A DNA stretch of 64,000 bases from Pseudoalteromonas sp. T1lg23B (GTDB taxonomy: Bacteria > Pseudomonadota > Gammaproteobacteria > Enterobacterales > Alteromonadaceae). Position numbers and translations under genes: made by a program. Within the stretch, counting starts at the first letter, position 1; every line of letters starts with the position of its first letter. The notes beneath the pieces are model-generated. The model was not told the DNA's origin. It was given only the letters and a program-made list of their open reading frames with translations, and ran no database searches. The stretch covers positions 132,388-196,387 of the forward strand of contig NZ_PQBZ01000030.1 in assembly GCF_002964665.1 (NCBI RefSeq), in the 5' to 3' direction. Positions 1-9,083 of the stretch are shown here, in pieces.

Positions 1-1
1 C

Positions 2-2125
2 TTGCTGGATGAGCCTGCGAAAGATGAATTAGAGACCGATGACATCGATGCTTTGCTGGATGAACCAGCAGACGATGAAGAGTCGCTGTTAACATCAGAA
101 ATGGACGAAAGCCAATTCGATGTTTCATTAGATGATGTTGATGAAGAAGAAGAGATCCCAGAGCATCCATTGAGCACAGAAGGTACATCAAAATTACAAA
201 GTGTTGATGAGCTTCTAAACGAATTGGATAGTGAAGAACAAGAAGATTGGCATGATGAGCCGCTTGACGAAGAAGAGGTCGCGCTTGGTGATGACCCACT
301 AGCAGATGAAGTTGATTTGCTGGAAGAGGATAACGAAGACGAAATTGAAGATCTAGTAGAGCCAAGTATTGAACTCGACAGTTATCCTGAGCTTGAACTA
401 AACGATGAGTCACAACCTTCTAGTGTCAGTGAAACTGAACGAGGTTTGGCTGACGCATTAGCCGAAGGGATAGCATCTGATGATGATTTGGACAGCGATC
501 TTGATGATGAGTTATCTGAATTGCTCATTGATGATGTGCTTGACGATATGCCAGAGGAGCTAGACGATGATGAAGACGCGCTTGATTTAGAATCTTTGGC
601 TGAGTTTGACGAGCAGGCGGCGCAAGAGTCTATCGCCGATGAACTTGACGAATCAGACATCATCAGTGACGACTCGGACGATGAAGAAGACGCGCTTGAT
701 GTAGAATCTTTGGCAGAATTTGATGAACAGGCGGCGCAAGAGTCTATCGCCGATGAACCTGACGAATCAGACATCATCAGTGACGACTCGGACGATGAAG
801 AAGACGCGCTTGATGTAGAATCTTTGGCGGAATTTGATGAACAGGCGGCGCAAGAGTCTATCGCCGATGAACTTGACGAATCAGACATCATCAGTGACGA
901 CTCGGACGATGAAGAAGACGCGCTTGATGTAGAATCTTTGGCAGAATTTGATGAACAGGCGGCGCAAGAGTCTATCGCCGATGAACTTGACGAATCAGAC
1001 ATCATCAGTGACGACTCGGACGATGAAGAAGACGCGTTTGATGTAGAATCTTTGGCGGAGTTTGACGAGCAGGCGGCGCAAGAGTCTATCGCCGATGAAC
1101 CTGACGAAGCAGACACCACAAGTGACGACTCGGACGATGAAGAAGACGCGCTTGATGTAGAGTCTTTGGCGGAGTTTGATGAGCAGGCGGCGCAAGAGTC
1201 TATCGCCGATGAACTTGACGAATCAGACATCATCAGTGACGAACCGGACGATGATGAAGACTTGCTTGATGTAGAATCTTTGGCGGAGTTTGACGAGCAG
1301 GCGGCGCAAGAGTCTATCGCCGATGAACCTGACGAAGCAGACATAATAAGTGACGATTCGGACGATGAAGAAGACTTGCTTGATGTAGAATCTTTGGCGG
1401 AGTTTGACGAGCAGGCGGCGCAACAGTCTATCGCCGATGAACCTGACGAAGCAGACATAATAAGTGACGATTCGGACGATGAAGAAGACGCGCTTGATTT
1501 AGAATCGTTGCCAGAGTTTGAATTGGAGTCGGATGACGATGCGTCCGATACATTGCTTTCTGAGCTAGACGGAATCGGTGATGATGAACCGACAGACGAC
1601 GATATTGCGTTAGATGAAGCAGCAATAGAAGAAGAGTTTATGTCTGATCTAACTCAATCAGATTTCGATTCATTGCTCAATGAGTTAGCTGAGCCTGAGC
1701 CTATCGAAAGAGTTGAGTTAGATGAGGTTGATGTAGACTTTGAGTCACTTTTACAAGATGAAGAAGGTATCTCGGATGTTGAAGGCGACGAGCAACAAGA
1801 TGACTCTGAAGACGAACAATTTGTTGATATAGATGAGTTGCTTGCTCAAAGTGATGATTTTGAGTTGGAAGAAGAGCCATATTCAGAGCCAGATATGGAT
1901 GTAGGACTTTCTGAGTTCGACGATTTGTTAGCTGGAGACAATGCTATGGATGTTGACCTTGAAGAAGAAGGCTACTCAGCAAAACTGGACTTGGCGAGAG
2001 CTTATATCGAGATAGAAGATTATGACTCAGCAAACAAGGTCATTGAAGAAGTGATTAGCAAAGGACCAGAAGGTGTACAAAAAGAAGCTAGTGCTTTGCA
2101 AAGTAAAATAAAAGGTAATGCATAG
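2..2125 (+). CDS. fimV: FimV/HubP-like polar landmark protein, C-terminal part (5' truncated by window)
   Basis: The reading frame is open at the left edge, so only about 707 C-terminal residues are visible and the true start lies upstream. The protein is extremely acidic (runs of D and E) and contains eight nearly identical 38-residue repeats centred on the motif SLAEFDEQAAQ. The last ~50 residues (KLDLARAYIEIEDYDSA and onward) match what I know of the FimV C-terminal TPR-like domain. FimV/HubP proteins are inner-membrane proteins with a LysM periplasmic part and an acidic cytoplasmic tail that recruits chemotaxis, flagellar and pilus factors to the pole. The LysM and membrane parts would be upstream. 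A strong terminator follows the stop codon. FimV family membership is fairly sure; the exact role is inferred. Confidence 0.85.
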   Translation: MLDEPAKDELETDDIDALLDEPADDEESLLTSEMDESQFDVSLDDVDEEEEIPEHPLSTEGTSKLQSVDELLNELDSEEQEDWHDEPLDEEEVALGDDPLADEVDLLEEDNEDEIEDLVEPSIELDSYPELELNDESQPSSVSETERGLADALAEGIASDDDLDSDLDDELSELLIDDVLDDMPEELDDDEDALDLESLAEFDEQAAQESIADELDESDIISDDSDDEEDALDVESLAEFDEQAAQESIADEPDESDIISDDSDDEEDALDVESLAEFDEQAAQESIADELDESDIISDDSDDEEDALDVESLAEFDEQAAQESIADELDESDIISDDSDDEEDAFDVESLAEFDEQAAQESIADEPDEADTTSDDSDDEEDALDVESLAEFDEQAAQESIADELDESDIISDEPDDDEDLLDVESLAEFDEQAAQESIADEPDEADIISDDSDDEEDLLDVESLAEFDEQAAQQSIADEPDEADIISDDSDDEEDALDLESLPEFELESDDDASDTLLSELDGIGDDEPTDDDIALDEAAIEEEFMSDLTQSDFDSLLNELAEPEPIERVELDEVDVDFESLLQDEEGISDVEGDEQQDDSEDEQFVDIDELLAQSDDFELEEEPYSEPDMDVGLSEFDDLLAGDNAMDVDLEEEGYSAKLDLARAYIEIEDYDSANKVIEEVISKGPEGVQKEASALQSKIKGNA
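577..1488 (+). repeat. Eight tandem 114-bp coding repeats in the fimV-like gene
   Basis: The sequence CGCGCTTGAT or a close variant recurs at 577, 691, 805, 919, 1033, 1147, 1261 and 1375, exactly 114 bp apart, with a degenerate ninth unit beginning at 1489. The period is a multiple of three (38 codons), so unit number can change without a frameshift. Units differ by a few substitutions (for example DELDES versus DEPDEA), and some neighbours are almost identical at the DNA level, which points to recent unequal crossing over or slippage. Confidence 0.95.
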
Positions 2126-2193
2126 GCTTTTGACTTTACCTAAAAATGCGTGCCATTTCAGAGTTGTTTGCAGCAATGGCGCAAGATAAAAAA

Positions 2194-2227
2194 CATAAAA
2201 AAAGGCGCGCCAGCGCCTTTTTTTATG
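2194..2227. terminator. Bidirectional intrinsic terminator between fimV-like and PI-PLC genes
   Basis: A near-perfect hairpin with arms AAAAAAAGGCGC and GCGCCTTTTTTT around a GCCA loop. It has a T-run on either strand and lies between two convergent genes, so it can serve both. Confidence 0.9.
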
Positions 2228-2238
2228 TTTGCTTGTGA

Positions 2239-4026
2239 TTAACGACAGCAAGTATTGCTGGACCAGATTGGTGTGTTATCGTCGCTATAAATGACCAGAT
2301 TGCCATCATTTTGCATAATGAGTCGAGTATTAGTACCAAGACTGTTAGTTTTCCAGACCATTTGATCCTCTGCATCCAGTAGCATCAGATTGCCGCCAGT
2401 ATTGAACATCACATTTGTCAGATAGGCTCTGACGGCTGTGCTACCGTGCGTATTTGTTGCCCAAATCGGCTGGTCGTTAGAGTAAATGACTAGGTTGCCA
2501 TCGCCTTGCATGACTAGACGATGACGGCCATCACTAGAAACGAGCTGCTCATTGACTTCAAGATAGAAACCTTGACCTAATGTGTCACCATGGGTCACTG
2601 TCAGGTAGTTGTCTAACCATGTATGAGGGTCTGAAGCTTCGATCCATTGTACTGCGTTGACGTTGTCACTGCCTGAGTAGCTCCACTGGAAGCCAAACTG
2701 AGAGGATGCTGGCAGACACAGATAGTTGTCATTCCATGTGTGTGGGTCTGCCGGTTCAAGTATTTGAGTACACTTCATATCTGCAATGGGGCCTGCACTG
2801 CTCCAGCGCATACCTATATCTTTAGAGCTACAGAAGTAGTTGTCCTGCCAAGTGTGAGGGTCACTTGCTTCAGTAATTGCGGTACAGTGCATAAATGGAA
2901 TGGCACCAGATGAGCTCCATAAGAAATTAACACCATTAATACGCGCTATGTTCGAGCTAAGTGAATAATTCAGTCCGATCACTGAATCTATCAGGCCACC
3001 ACCTGGAAAATCTGCATAAACGATGCCTGCGCGATTGACGGGGCCTGACTTTATTTTGTCCATCGTTAGGGTATTTGTTCCTTCAAATGCAATGGTACAA
3101 TCTTCACCCCAGATGAATGGGTTAAAGGCACAGGCAACACGTGGGAAATCTGGATAATCATTTGGGAACACGCCAATGGTTTTGCCTGTAGATAACCTTG
3201 AGGCACCAGTTGCAGGGCTTGAGTGACCACTTGCAACAAAGTAAGGGAATGAACCACCTGAACCACTTAAAAAGTTAATGTATTTGGTCGCAGTTGCACC
3301 GCTGGATGATTTGCTTAGGTGTCCTTTTACCGACTCCCATTTACTATACAAATCCCAGTTAGTAGTTAGATGAAAGTTGTCCTGTATGTTGAAACTACCC
3401 CATGGTATGCCTTTGTCAGCGCCTTCATAATCCTGTAAAATAACGATTTTTCCGCGCATTTCGCCCATTGTAGGGTTATCGCTTTGTCCCTTATATAAAA
3501 GATGGTCTACACGGTTGAGATCTTCGTTTAGGAAATACTCAAACATTGTTTTTGTACCTATCTCATGTTTTATACGCATTAACACTGTTTCGGTGGGGTT
3601 AGCGGTTAAAAAATTTGCAGCATCTCGTAGCACGCTGTCAAAACCAATGCCCTGTGGTGCAGCACCATGGTACACACATAGTGAGTAGGGTACTTCAAGC
3701 ATACATGAGCCTAGGCGAATATCCCAAGCACGAATACCTGAGTTTAATTGTGTAGACAGTGACATAGTCTGAGTTTCAACCGCGTCGCCACCAAAGTTAT
3801 AGGCACCAGAATCATGAGTACCGGGTATCGATATCTGGCTCAATAGGGCTCCGTTTTGTATACTCGCCATCCAGTTGGGATTGCTGTAGCCAATATGGTC
3901 ATCATGTGAATAACCTGGATTATTGTGTGCGATGGCCACACCCATCGTTATTGTCATTAGAGATGTTGCCATCACAGATTGTTTGATAGCGCGCTGAATG
4001 CTCTTAGTTGTACTGTTAATCTTCAT
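2239..4026 (-). CDS. Secreted phosphatidylinositol-specific phospholipase C-like protein with lectin modules
   Basis: 595 residues with an N-terminal signal peptide (hydrophobic to about residue 33). The PI-PLC X-type catalytic domain occupies about residues 50-350: SIPGTHDSGA carries the first catalytic histidine (H71) and CVYHGAAPQ the second (H120), matching the histidine pair of bacterial PI-PLCs. Next come three copies of a module containing DPHTW and DNY (about residues 378-478), then a bulb-type mannose-binding lectin (B_lectin) domain with the repeated motif DGNLVIYSND. It is probably a secreted enzyme cleaving phosphatidylinositol or GPI-like substrates and tethered to glycans by its C-terminus. 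The start is supported by an AAGGA site just upstream. Natural substrate unknown. Confidence 0.88.
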   Translation of the reverse strand: MKINSTTKSIQRAIKQSVMATSLMTITMGVAIAHNNPGYSHDDHIGYSNPNWMASIQNGALLSQISIPGTHDSGAYNFGGDAVETQTMSLSTQLNSGIRAWDIRLGSCMLEVPYSLCVYHGAAPQGIGFDSVLRDAANFLTANPTETVLMRIKHEIGTKTMFEYFLNEDLNRVDHLLYKGQSDNPTMGEMRGKIVILQDYEGADKGIPWGSFNIQDNFHLTTNWDLYSKWESVKGHLSKSSSGATATKYINFLSGSGGSFPYFVASGHSSPATGASRLSTGKTIGVFPNDYPDFPRVACAFNPFIWGEDCTIAFEGTNTLTMDKIKSGPVNRAGIVYADFPGGGLIDSVIGLNYSLSSNIARINGVNFLWSSSGAIPFMHCTAITEASDPHTWQDNYFCSSKDIGMRWSSAGPIADMKCTQILEPADPHTWNDNYLCLPASSQFGFQWSYSGSDNVNAVQWIEASDPHTWLDNYLTVTHGDTLGQGFYLEVNEQLVSSDGRHRLVMQGDGNLVIYSNDQPIWATNTHGSTAVRAYLTNVMFNTGGNLMLLDAEDQMVWKTNSLGTNTRLIMQNDGNLVIYSDDNTPIWSSNTCCR

Positions 4027-4393
4027 GATAATTTCCTTCGAGGTTGTTTAATCTTTATTTCCGTCCAGAGCATCGCTTGTGCCCCGTTCAGTGGTTTACA
4101 ATTTAGATAACCTCAAAGCAGAACACCTTACGCCTTACTGGTCTTTTCTTACCGCGTTCTTACCTGTTTTTATATCGTTAATTAACAATGTGTTATGGTT
4201 TTTTAGAGCAGAATAAAATGCCATGAATAAAGGTTAGGAACAGATGGAAAATCGACAGGAGAACAGACTCGACGGCTAGAATTTTTAATTAACATAAATA
4301 ACAACGTTGAATTAAATTATTTCACAATATTTTTTAATGATTTCACTTTACGGGTACGCTAAGATTGGTAAATGTGCAGTGTTCAAGTAACTG
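4027..4393. other. Divergent intergenic region between PI-PLC and STAND-like regulator genes
   Basis: 367 bp without a supported gene. The right half is very AT-rich and must hold the promoters of both divergent genes. I see no convincing -35/-10 pair or perfect palindrome. Because the plus-strand gene encodes a winged-helix DNA-binding protein, this is the obvious place to look for its operator. Confidence 0.5.
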
Positions 4394-7300
4394 ATGATAT
4401 TTGTCATGACGGGTTCTACATCGAAACAGCTCAGTCCTTTTTATCTCAACAACACGCTGGTGGTGCCCAACAAAAACCTGATAGAAAGGGCAGGACAGGC
4501 GATCACAATACAGCCCAAGCAAATGGAAGTGTTATGTTATTTCGCTGCCAATGCAGGAGAGCTAGTTACGAGCGATGCATTGATTGAAAACTGCTGGCCC
4601 AATCAATATATCAGCGATAGTCCGCTCCATAAGTGTATAGCATCGCTGCGCAAGGCACTGGATGATGATAAAGCTCATCCAAGCTACATTAAAACTTTGC
4701 CCAAGAAGGGCTACTTGTTAGTTGCTCACTTAGCAACAATAGATAATGACAAAGATGCACTCTCACCTGAGCCTGTGCTCCCTACACCCAGATGGCTCAA
4801 CGGCAACCCCTATCAAGGTCAAGAACCCTACCAAACACAGCATCAAGATGTATTTTTTGGTCGACAGCGCTTTGTTCATCAATGTGTTCAGCGTCTGCCT
4901 AAGGTACGAGTGCAAATAATTACCGCGTTGCCAAGACAAGGTAGCACTTCGTTACTCAAAGCAGGTCTGTATCCCACTCTTAAGAAGATGACATTGAAGT
5001 CTGAAAGTGTTTTTCGCAGTGTGTTTTATTACAGTTTGCGTGAGCACTGCGCACAGTCAATACGACATATAGAAACAACACTTGTGCAACTGGGGGCTCA
5101 AGAAAAACTGATTGTGCTACTCGATGATTTAGATAAAGTTTCACTGTGTAGTGATGCCTTGGCATGTATCAAACGGATCAGTGATGATAGCCGTATTCAT
5201 TGGCTAGTACCATGCGCACATTTACTGCCATCACAGCGTGTTAATCAGCTTTGCGCGACGGGGTTGATTGCAGACTCAGAGGAATACGCTCAGGGTGAGG
5301 TGATTTTACCTTTGTTTAGCTATGCTGATTTTTATCAGATCATCAGTCGTCCTTTTGAACTGGCAGGAAATCCTCTGGGTAATGGCATCGATGAACTGAT
5401 CCTCGATGAGGTATCACAAGGCGTGAGTTCAGTTGGATTGCTACAACGTTACTTACAGCAACTTTATCAAAAACACAGCCAAACCCCACTGGATGAACAG
5501 CGTTATCAACGGTTTACTTTTTCAATATTTTTAGCAAGTTATACCGCTGAGGTTACGCAACAGCTCGATACGAACGAGCAGGCAGAACTTAGTTATTTTT
5601 TCCCCGGTTTGGTGACTATTTCTAGTGAGAATCACCATCAAAGTGTGCGACAAACTTTGCTCCTTGAAGAAGGCGCCGATGAATTTAATATGCCAGTGTT
5701 ACAAGCGCTTATACGTGCCGATTTATTGGTACCGGTGGTACAAGCGACTGGCAATGCAATGCAGCAGGTTGAACTCCAGCTAGCCTGTGATGCGTTACTG
5801 AAAGAATGGCATAGGTTATCTAAGTGGATCACTGATAATCTCAATGTACTATTTTTAACTCAAGATATATCAATCGCTTATAACCGTTGGCAAGGACAGA
5901 AGCAACATCAGGACTACTTGCTCAAGAACCCTAGCCAAATAAAAGAAATCATTAAAATTGGCTTGTTAGAGAAGCAATCGGCGCTTATCAATGCGCAGAT
6001 TAAACAATACCTAGTCTTAAGCGCCAAAAAATATCGGGCTGGTGTTAGGTTAAAGCGCTTGGTGGGGGCGGTGTTGTTTAGCGCAGCGTTTGCTTTGGTG
6101 TTGTTTGGTATTAAGGTTAATCAGCAAAAAGAGCAAATTAGTGAGGCCAATCGGGCCGCCGAGAACTTAATTTCGTTTATGCTCTCAGATCTCAAAGCCA
6201 AATTGGAGCCTATCGGTAAGTTAGAGTTGCTCTCTATGGTGGCGAACAAAACTTTACAGTATTTCGACCATCAGGGCAGCGAGCAGTTAAGCACCAGTGC
6301 GGCCGTTCAGTTGGCAGATGCGTTTACGTTGCTCGGTCAGGTAGCCTATGAAAAGCGGCAGTTTGAACAAGCCCATAAACTGTTTCGTCAAGGGGCTCAA
6401 ACTTTGGCAGCGCAATTGAGTAAAACTCCAGACGATGCGCCGCTACTCGAACAACAGATGCTGAACTACTTTTGGCTGGGCCAGTTGCACTATCAGCAAG
6501 AAAAGTACGACAGCGCCGAGCAGGCGTTTAGTGGCTATCTCAGTAATGCAGAACGATTGCTGGCGCTAGCACCAGATAATCAGCATTACCAATTGGAACT
6601 TTCATACGCACTCAATAACTTAGGTGCAGTTGCCTATAAAACCAATGATATTTTAGCGGCCGAGCAGTATTTTGAGCGGTCACTGAGTTTAAAAACTCAA
6701 GTGCTAAAATATCAGCCTAAAAACAATGGGTTAATTTCGGATATTGCTGGTACATACTCTTGGCAGGGCAATATCCAAGACCGAAAAGGTGCGCTAGAAA
6801 AAGCGCTGCCTTTTTATGAAAAAGCCACCGAACTGAGAAAAGTGATTTATAACAAGGATACTGAGAATTCGATTAATACCCTCAAGTTATTCGATATTGT
6901 ACAGAAAATGAGTGTGGCGTTGTTGAATATTGGTGATTACCAGCGTGCGTTAGATACAGTGAAAAGCAGCAATGCGTTAATTGCCAAACTCTTAGAGCTT
7001 GATACCGAAAATATTTCTCACCATGAAAAGTCGCTTATAAATACACTGATCGAGTTAATCTGTTACAGACTGACAGGACAACATGAACAAGTTTTACTGA
7101 AACTAGCGACTCTTGATGACAGCTGGCTGAGCATACCTATGTCAGAGCGCTCTATATTAGCGCGTTCAGCATTGAAGAAAATAGAGCTGGAGCGCGCCTA
7201 TTCACTAGCAAACCGCTCGACTTTAGTTGCCATTGAATATCTCAAAAACAAGCAAGATATCGTTATGGATACGGCCGAGAACACGCTACTTACACTGGCA

Positions 7301-7594
7301 CAGTTTGTTGTTTTTACCCGCTATATCGAAATGTTAAACCAAACCCAAATAGCAATAAATACACAAGATCAAGTAATGGCTGAGCAATGGTTGGCTCAAT
7401 ATCAGCCATTGATAGACTCACATATCAACAACAGAGAGTTGTTTATCAGGTGGGAAATTGTGGGTCATTATTTACTACTGCAAATGCTAACAGGCAGCCC
7501 TATAAATCCCGTATTACTTGAATCATTTAAAGCGTCTGGCTATCGACCAGACGAGTTCACCTTACTATTTAACCCAACTGAGGAAAACCTATGA
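4394..7594 (+). CDS. Membrane-bound winged-helix regulator with STAND-like NTPase and periplasmic TPR domains
   Basis: 1066 residues. Residues ~20-110 form an OmpR/CadC-type winged helix (LHKCIASLRKALDDD, then IKTLPKKGYLL). Residues ~150-400 resemble the nSTAND1 NTPase module: FFGRQRFV, a P-loop-position segment TALPRQGSTSLLKAGLYPTL, and a Walker B-like LIVLLDDLDKV. The P-loop lacks the canonical GKS/T lysine, so nucleotide hydrolysis is doubtful. A single membrane helix (about residues 556-575, VGAVLFSAAFALVLFGI) precedes a motif typical of such receptors (FMLSDLKAKLEPIGKLELL) and a long TPR region. It is probably a one-component transmembrane sensor-regulator. Its stop overlaps the next start (ATGA). 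ATG 4406 is an alternative start; the ribosome site is weak. Confidence 0.8.
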   Translation: MIFVMTGSTSKQLSPFYLNNTLVVPNKNLIERAGQAITIQPKQMEVLCYFAANAGELVTSDALIENCWPNQYISDSPLHKCIASLRKALDDDKAHPSYIKTLPKKGYLLVAHLATIDNDKDALSPEPVLPTPRWLNGNPYQGQEPYQTQHQDVFFGRQRFVHQCVQRLPKVRVQIITALPRQGSTSLLKAGLYPTLKKMTLKSESVFRSVFYYSLREHCAQSIRHIETTLVQLGAQEKLIVLLDDLDKVSLCSDALACIKRISDDSRIHWLVPCAHLLPSQRVNQLCATGLIADSEEYAQGEVILPLFSYADFYQIISRPFELAGNPLGNGIDELILDEVSQGVSSVGLLQRYLQQLYQKHSQTPLDEQRYQRFTFSIFLASYTAEVTQQLDTNEQAELSYFFPGLVTISSENHHQSVRQTLLLEEGADEFNMPVLQALIRADLLVPVVQATGNAMQQVELQLACDALLKEWHRLSKWITDNLNVLFLTQDISIAYNRWQGQKQHQDYLLKNPSQIKEIIKIGLLEKQSALINAQIKQYLVLSAKKYRAGVRLKRLVGAVLFSAAFALVLFGIKVNQQKEQISEANRAAENLISFMLSDLKAKLEPIGKLELLSMVANKTLQYFDHQGSEQLSTSAAVQLADAFTLLGQVAYEKRQFEQAHKLFRQGAQTLAAQLSKTPDDAPLLEQQMLNYFWLGQLHYQQEKYDSAEQAFSGYLSNAERLLALAPDNQHYQLELSYALNNLGAVAYKTNDILAAEQYFERSLSLKTQVLKYQPKNNGLISDIAGTYSWQGNIQDRKGALEKALPFYEKATELRKVIYNKDTENSINTLKLFDIVQKMSVALLNIGDYQRALDTVKSSNALIAKLLELDTENISHHEKSLINTLIELICYRLTGQHEQVLLKLATLDDSWLSIPMSERSILARSALKKIELERAYSLANRSTLVAIEYLKNKQDIVMDTAENTLLTLAQFVVFTRYIEMLNQTQIAINTQDQVMAEQWLAQYQPLIDSHINNRELFIRWEIVGHYLLLQMLTGSPINPVLLESFKASGYRPDEFTLLFNPTEENL

Positions 7595-8007
7595 AACCCA
7601 ATCAATTACAAGTAATACTGAGCCTTGAAGAAGTAGGACATGGCGGCAACGCAGGTGATGGACAATACAATTACCAATACTGTTTACAAACTAGTTCAGG
7701 GCTTCAACCGCTGCCAAGTCCACTGCAACTTGATGGTGTAACAGATATTTCAGTCGACCTTAAGGCTGACCCAAAATTCACGATTAGTAGTGTGAGTCAG
7801 CGCATGACGGCAAACGTACCAGAGCAGTTTGACTTGTCTTCACAGAACAATACCCAAGTAGTGCTCGAAGATATTGACTCTGCAAAAGGGGATTTTTACT
7901 TTGCAATTTGGTGTCAAGATGCAAACAATCCAAGCGCTAACATTCATTGTGATCCACAAGTAGAAAATACCGCCGTGCCGCCAGAAATGGGTTCTCTATC
8001 TTCATAA
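7591..8007 (+). CDS. Small acidic protein translationally coupled to the STAND-like regulator (DP-EP-like)
   Basis: 138 residues, no signal peptide or membrane segment, rich in beta-branched and acidic residues. The start ATG overlaps the stop of the upstream receptor gene (ATGA), which implies translational coupling and a linked function. The pattern VVLEDIDSAKGDFYFAI followed by IHCDPQVEN resembles, from memory, the small DP-EP family (Pfam) of Alteromonadales, whose function is unknown. It could be a ligand, partner or regulated output of the receptor, but nothing in the sequence shows which. Confidence 0.7.
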   Translation: MKPNQLQVILSLEEVGHGGNAGDGQYNYQYCLQTSSGLQPLPSPLQLDGVTDISVDLKADPKFTISSVSQRMTANVPEQFDLSSQNNTQVVLEDIDSAKGDFYFAIWCQDANNPSANIHCDPQVENTAVPPEMGSLSS

Positions 8008-8015
8008 TGTTCAAA

Positions 8016-8039
8016 AGCCCACTTTGCGCAAAGTGGGCT
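8016..8039. terminator. Perfect hairpin after the receptor operon
   Basis: AGCCCACTTTG and CAAAGTGGGCT form an uninterrupted 24-bp palindrome starting 8 bp after the stop codon. There is no T-run, so it may be a weak terminator or an RNA-stabilising 3' hairpin. Confidence 0.6.
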
Positions 8040-8132
8040 GATAGGAGAAGGTCAGCACTTGCTAATTGGCAAGATGTTTGTTACTGATAGAGGGAAAATT
8101 TCTGGGTTTAAAACGACAACATTAGGAAGCAT

Positions 8133-8297
8133 ATGGAAAAGCTGCCCCGCATACTCATTATTTTATTTTTACTCTTAGCAGCTGTCGCGTCATACAGTTA
8201 TGGCAGTGCAACGGGTATATTCCTGTTTATTATTTTGGGGTTTGTCTTTGAGATGGCGTTTTGGTTTAAGGTATTCCCGCGCAAAAAAAAGCGCTAA
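8133..8297 (+). CDS. 54-residue membrane protein
   Basis: A short open frame with a ribosome-binding site (AGGAAG) 5 bp before the ATG. The product starts MEKLPRILIILFLLL and has two hydrophobic segments (about residues 6-20 and 27-46) separated by a short polar turn, ending in a basic tail (RKKKR). This is the profile of a genuine small inner-membrane protein rather than chance coding. It lies 93 bp after the hairpin of the receptor operon on the same strand. No family recognised. Confidence 0.6.
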   Translation: MEKLPRILIILFLLLAAVASYSYGSATGIFLFIILGFVFEMAFWFKVFPRKKKR

Positions 8298-8368
8298 ACT
8301 CACTTACACCGTTTGTCACAAGACTAGCAGTGTAAGCACAACTAGCCTTGTGATGGTAAGCCGTAGAG

Positions 8369-8578
8369 TTATTTGTCGGCTTTGTAGGCAAGAATATCGC
8401 CGGGCTGACAGTCTAAATACTGACAAATTTGTGCCAATGTTTCGAACCTCACGCCTTTTACCTTACCACGTTTGAGTAATGACAAATTGGCCTCGGTGAT
8501 GCCAATGGCTTTAGCCAACTCCTTCGAACTGACCTTACGCATCGCCATGACAACGTCAAGATTTACGACTATTTCCAT
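8369..8578 (-). CDS. YozG-type helix-turn-helix regulator
   Basis: 69 residues, almost entirely one Cro/C1-type HTH (VSSKELAKAIGITEANLSLL, then LAQICQYLDCQPGDIL). The start MEIVVNL is preferred over an upstream ATG because it begins directly after the stop of the DUF2975 gene (one-base gap). HTH proteins of this length are the standard partner of DUF2975 membrane proteins, and the pair is probably autoregulated. DNA target unknown. Confidence 0.88.
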   Translation of the reverse strand: MEIVVNLDVVMAMRKVSSKELAKAIGITEANLSLLKRGKVKGVRFETLAQICQYLDCQPGDILAYKADK

Positions 8579-8579
8579 A

Positions 8580-9083
8580 TTAGACAAACTCTTTGTTTTC
8601 GTCTTCGATTGCTTTGGCTGCTTTGAGTAAATAGGCAACCAGTCCCATCAAGATCAATGTGGTCAAATAGCCAAACTCAAAATGTATGATGAGCTTGTTA
8701 CTGTCAAACAGCACGTCATGCCACTTTGCAACAACAACAGCTAATAGCATTTTGTAGAGTAACCCCGCCACTTTGGTCCAAATAAAAGCCACATAGTAAC
8801 GCAGTGCCAGCGGGCTGAAAAATTCACCTTGTTGAAACTGTCCAAGCAAAGCAAAGATCCAATAAACGCTTAACGCCATTAGCAAGAGAATAGGGGTAAG
8901 TAGTAACGTAAGAAGGCCGTTACTCGCTTGGTCTGAATCCCAAAGGTGGTACAGCATCTCGTTTTCAAAGTACACAATAGTATTTGCCACCCACTGTTGA
9001 TACAGCAAATAGCCCACTACAACAGTTGCAATGAGCACCACTGTCCAGCGCATGATACCGCTGATTTTTTGTATTTTGTCCAT
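8580..9083 (-). CDS. DUF2975 family membrane protein
   Basis: 167 residues from MDKIQKIS, with four predicted membrane helices (about residues 12-30, 55-80, 95-115, 135-155) and the motif FQQGEFFSPLALRYY, characteristic of DUF2975. Gene order DUF2975 then HTH, one base apart, is the usual arrangement of this two-gene module and suggests a membrane protein that modulates its HTH partner. The chosen ATG avoids a long, non-hydrophobic N-terminal extension. Confidence 0.85.
   Translation of the reverse strand: MDKIQKISGIMRWTVVLIATVVVGYLLYQQWVANTIVYFENEMLYHLWDSDQASNGLLTLLLTPILLLMALSVYWIFALLGQFQQGEFFSPLALRYYVAFIWTKVAGLLYKMLLAVVVAKWHDVLFDSNKLIIHFEFGYLTTLILMGLVAYLLKAAKAIEDENKEFV

Noticed and set aside
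382..1458. A 358-residue minus-strand frame rich in serine and cysteine
   Set aside because: It is the antisense of the D/E-rich repeats of the fimV-like gene; no ribosome site, and composition is a mirror effect.
577..1488. Regularly spaced repeats as a CRISPR array
   Set aside because: Units are 114 bp, in frame and coding, with no variable spacers.
4980..5165. Short minus-strand frame inside the STAND-like gene
   Set aside because: Shadow frame without ribosome site or recognisable domain.
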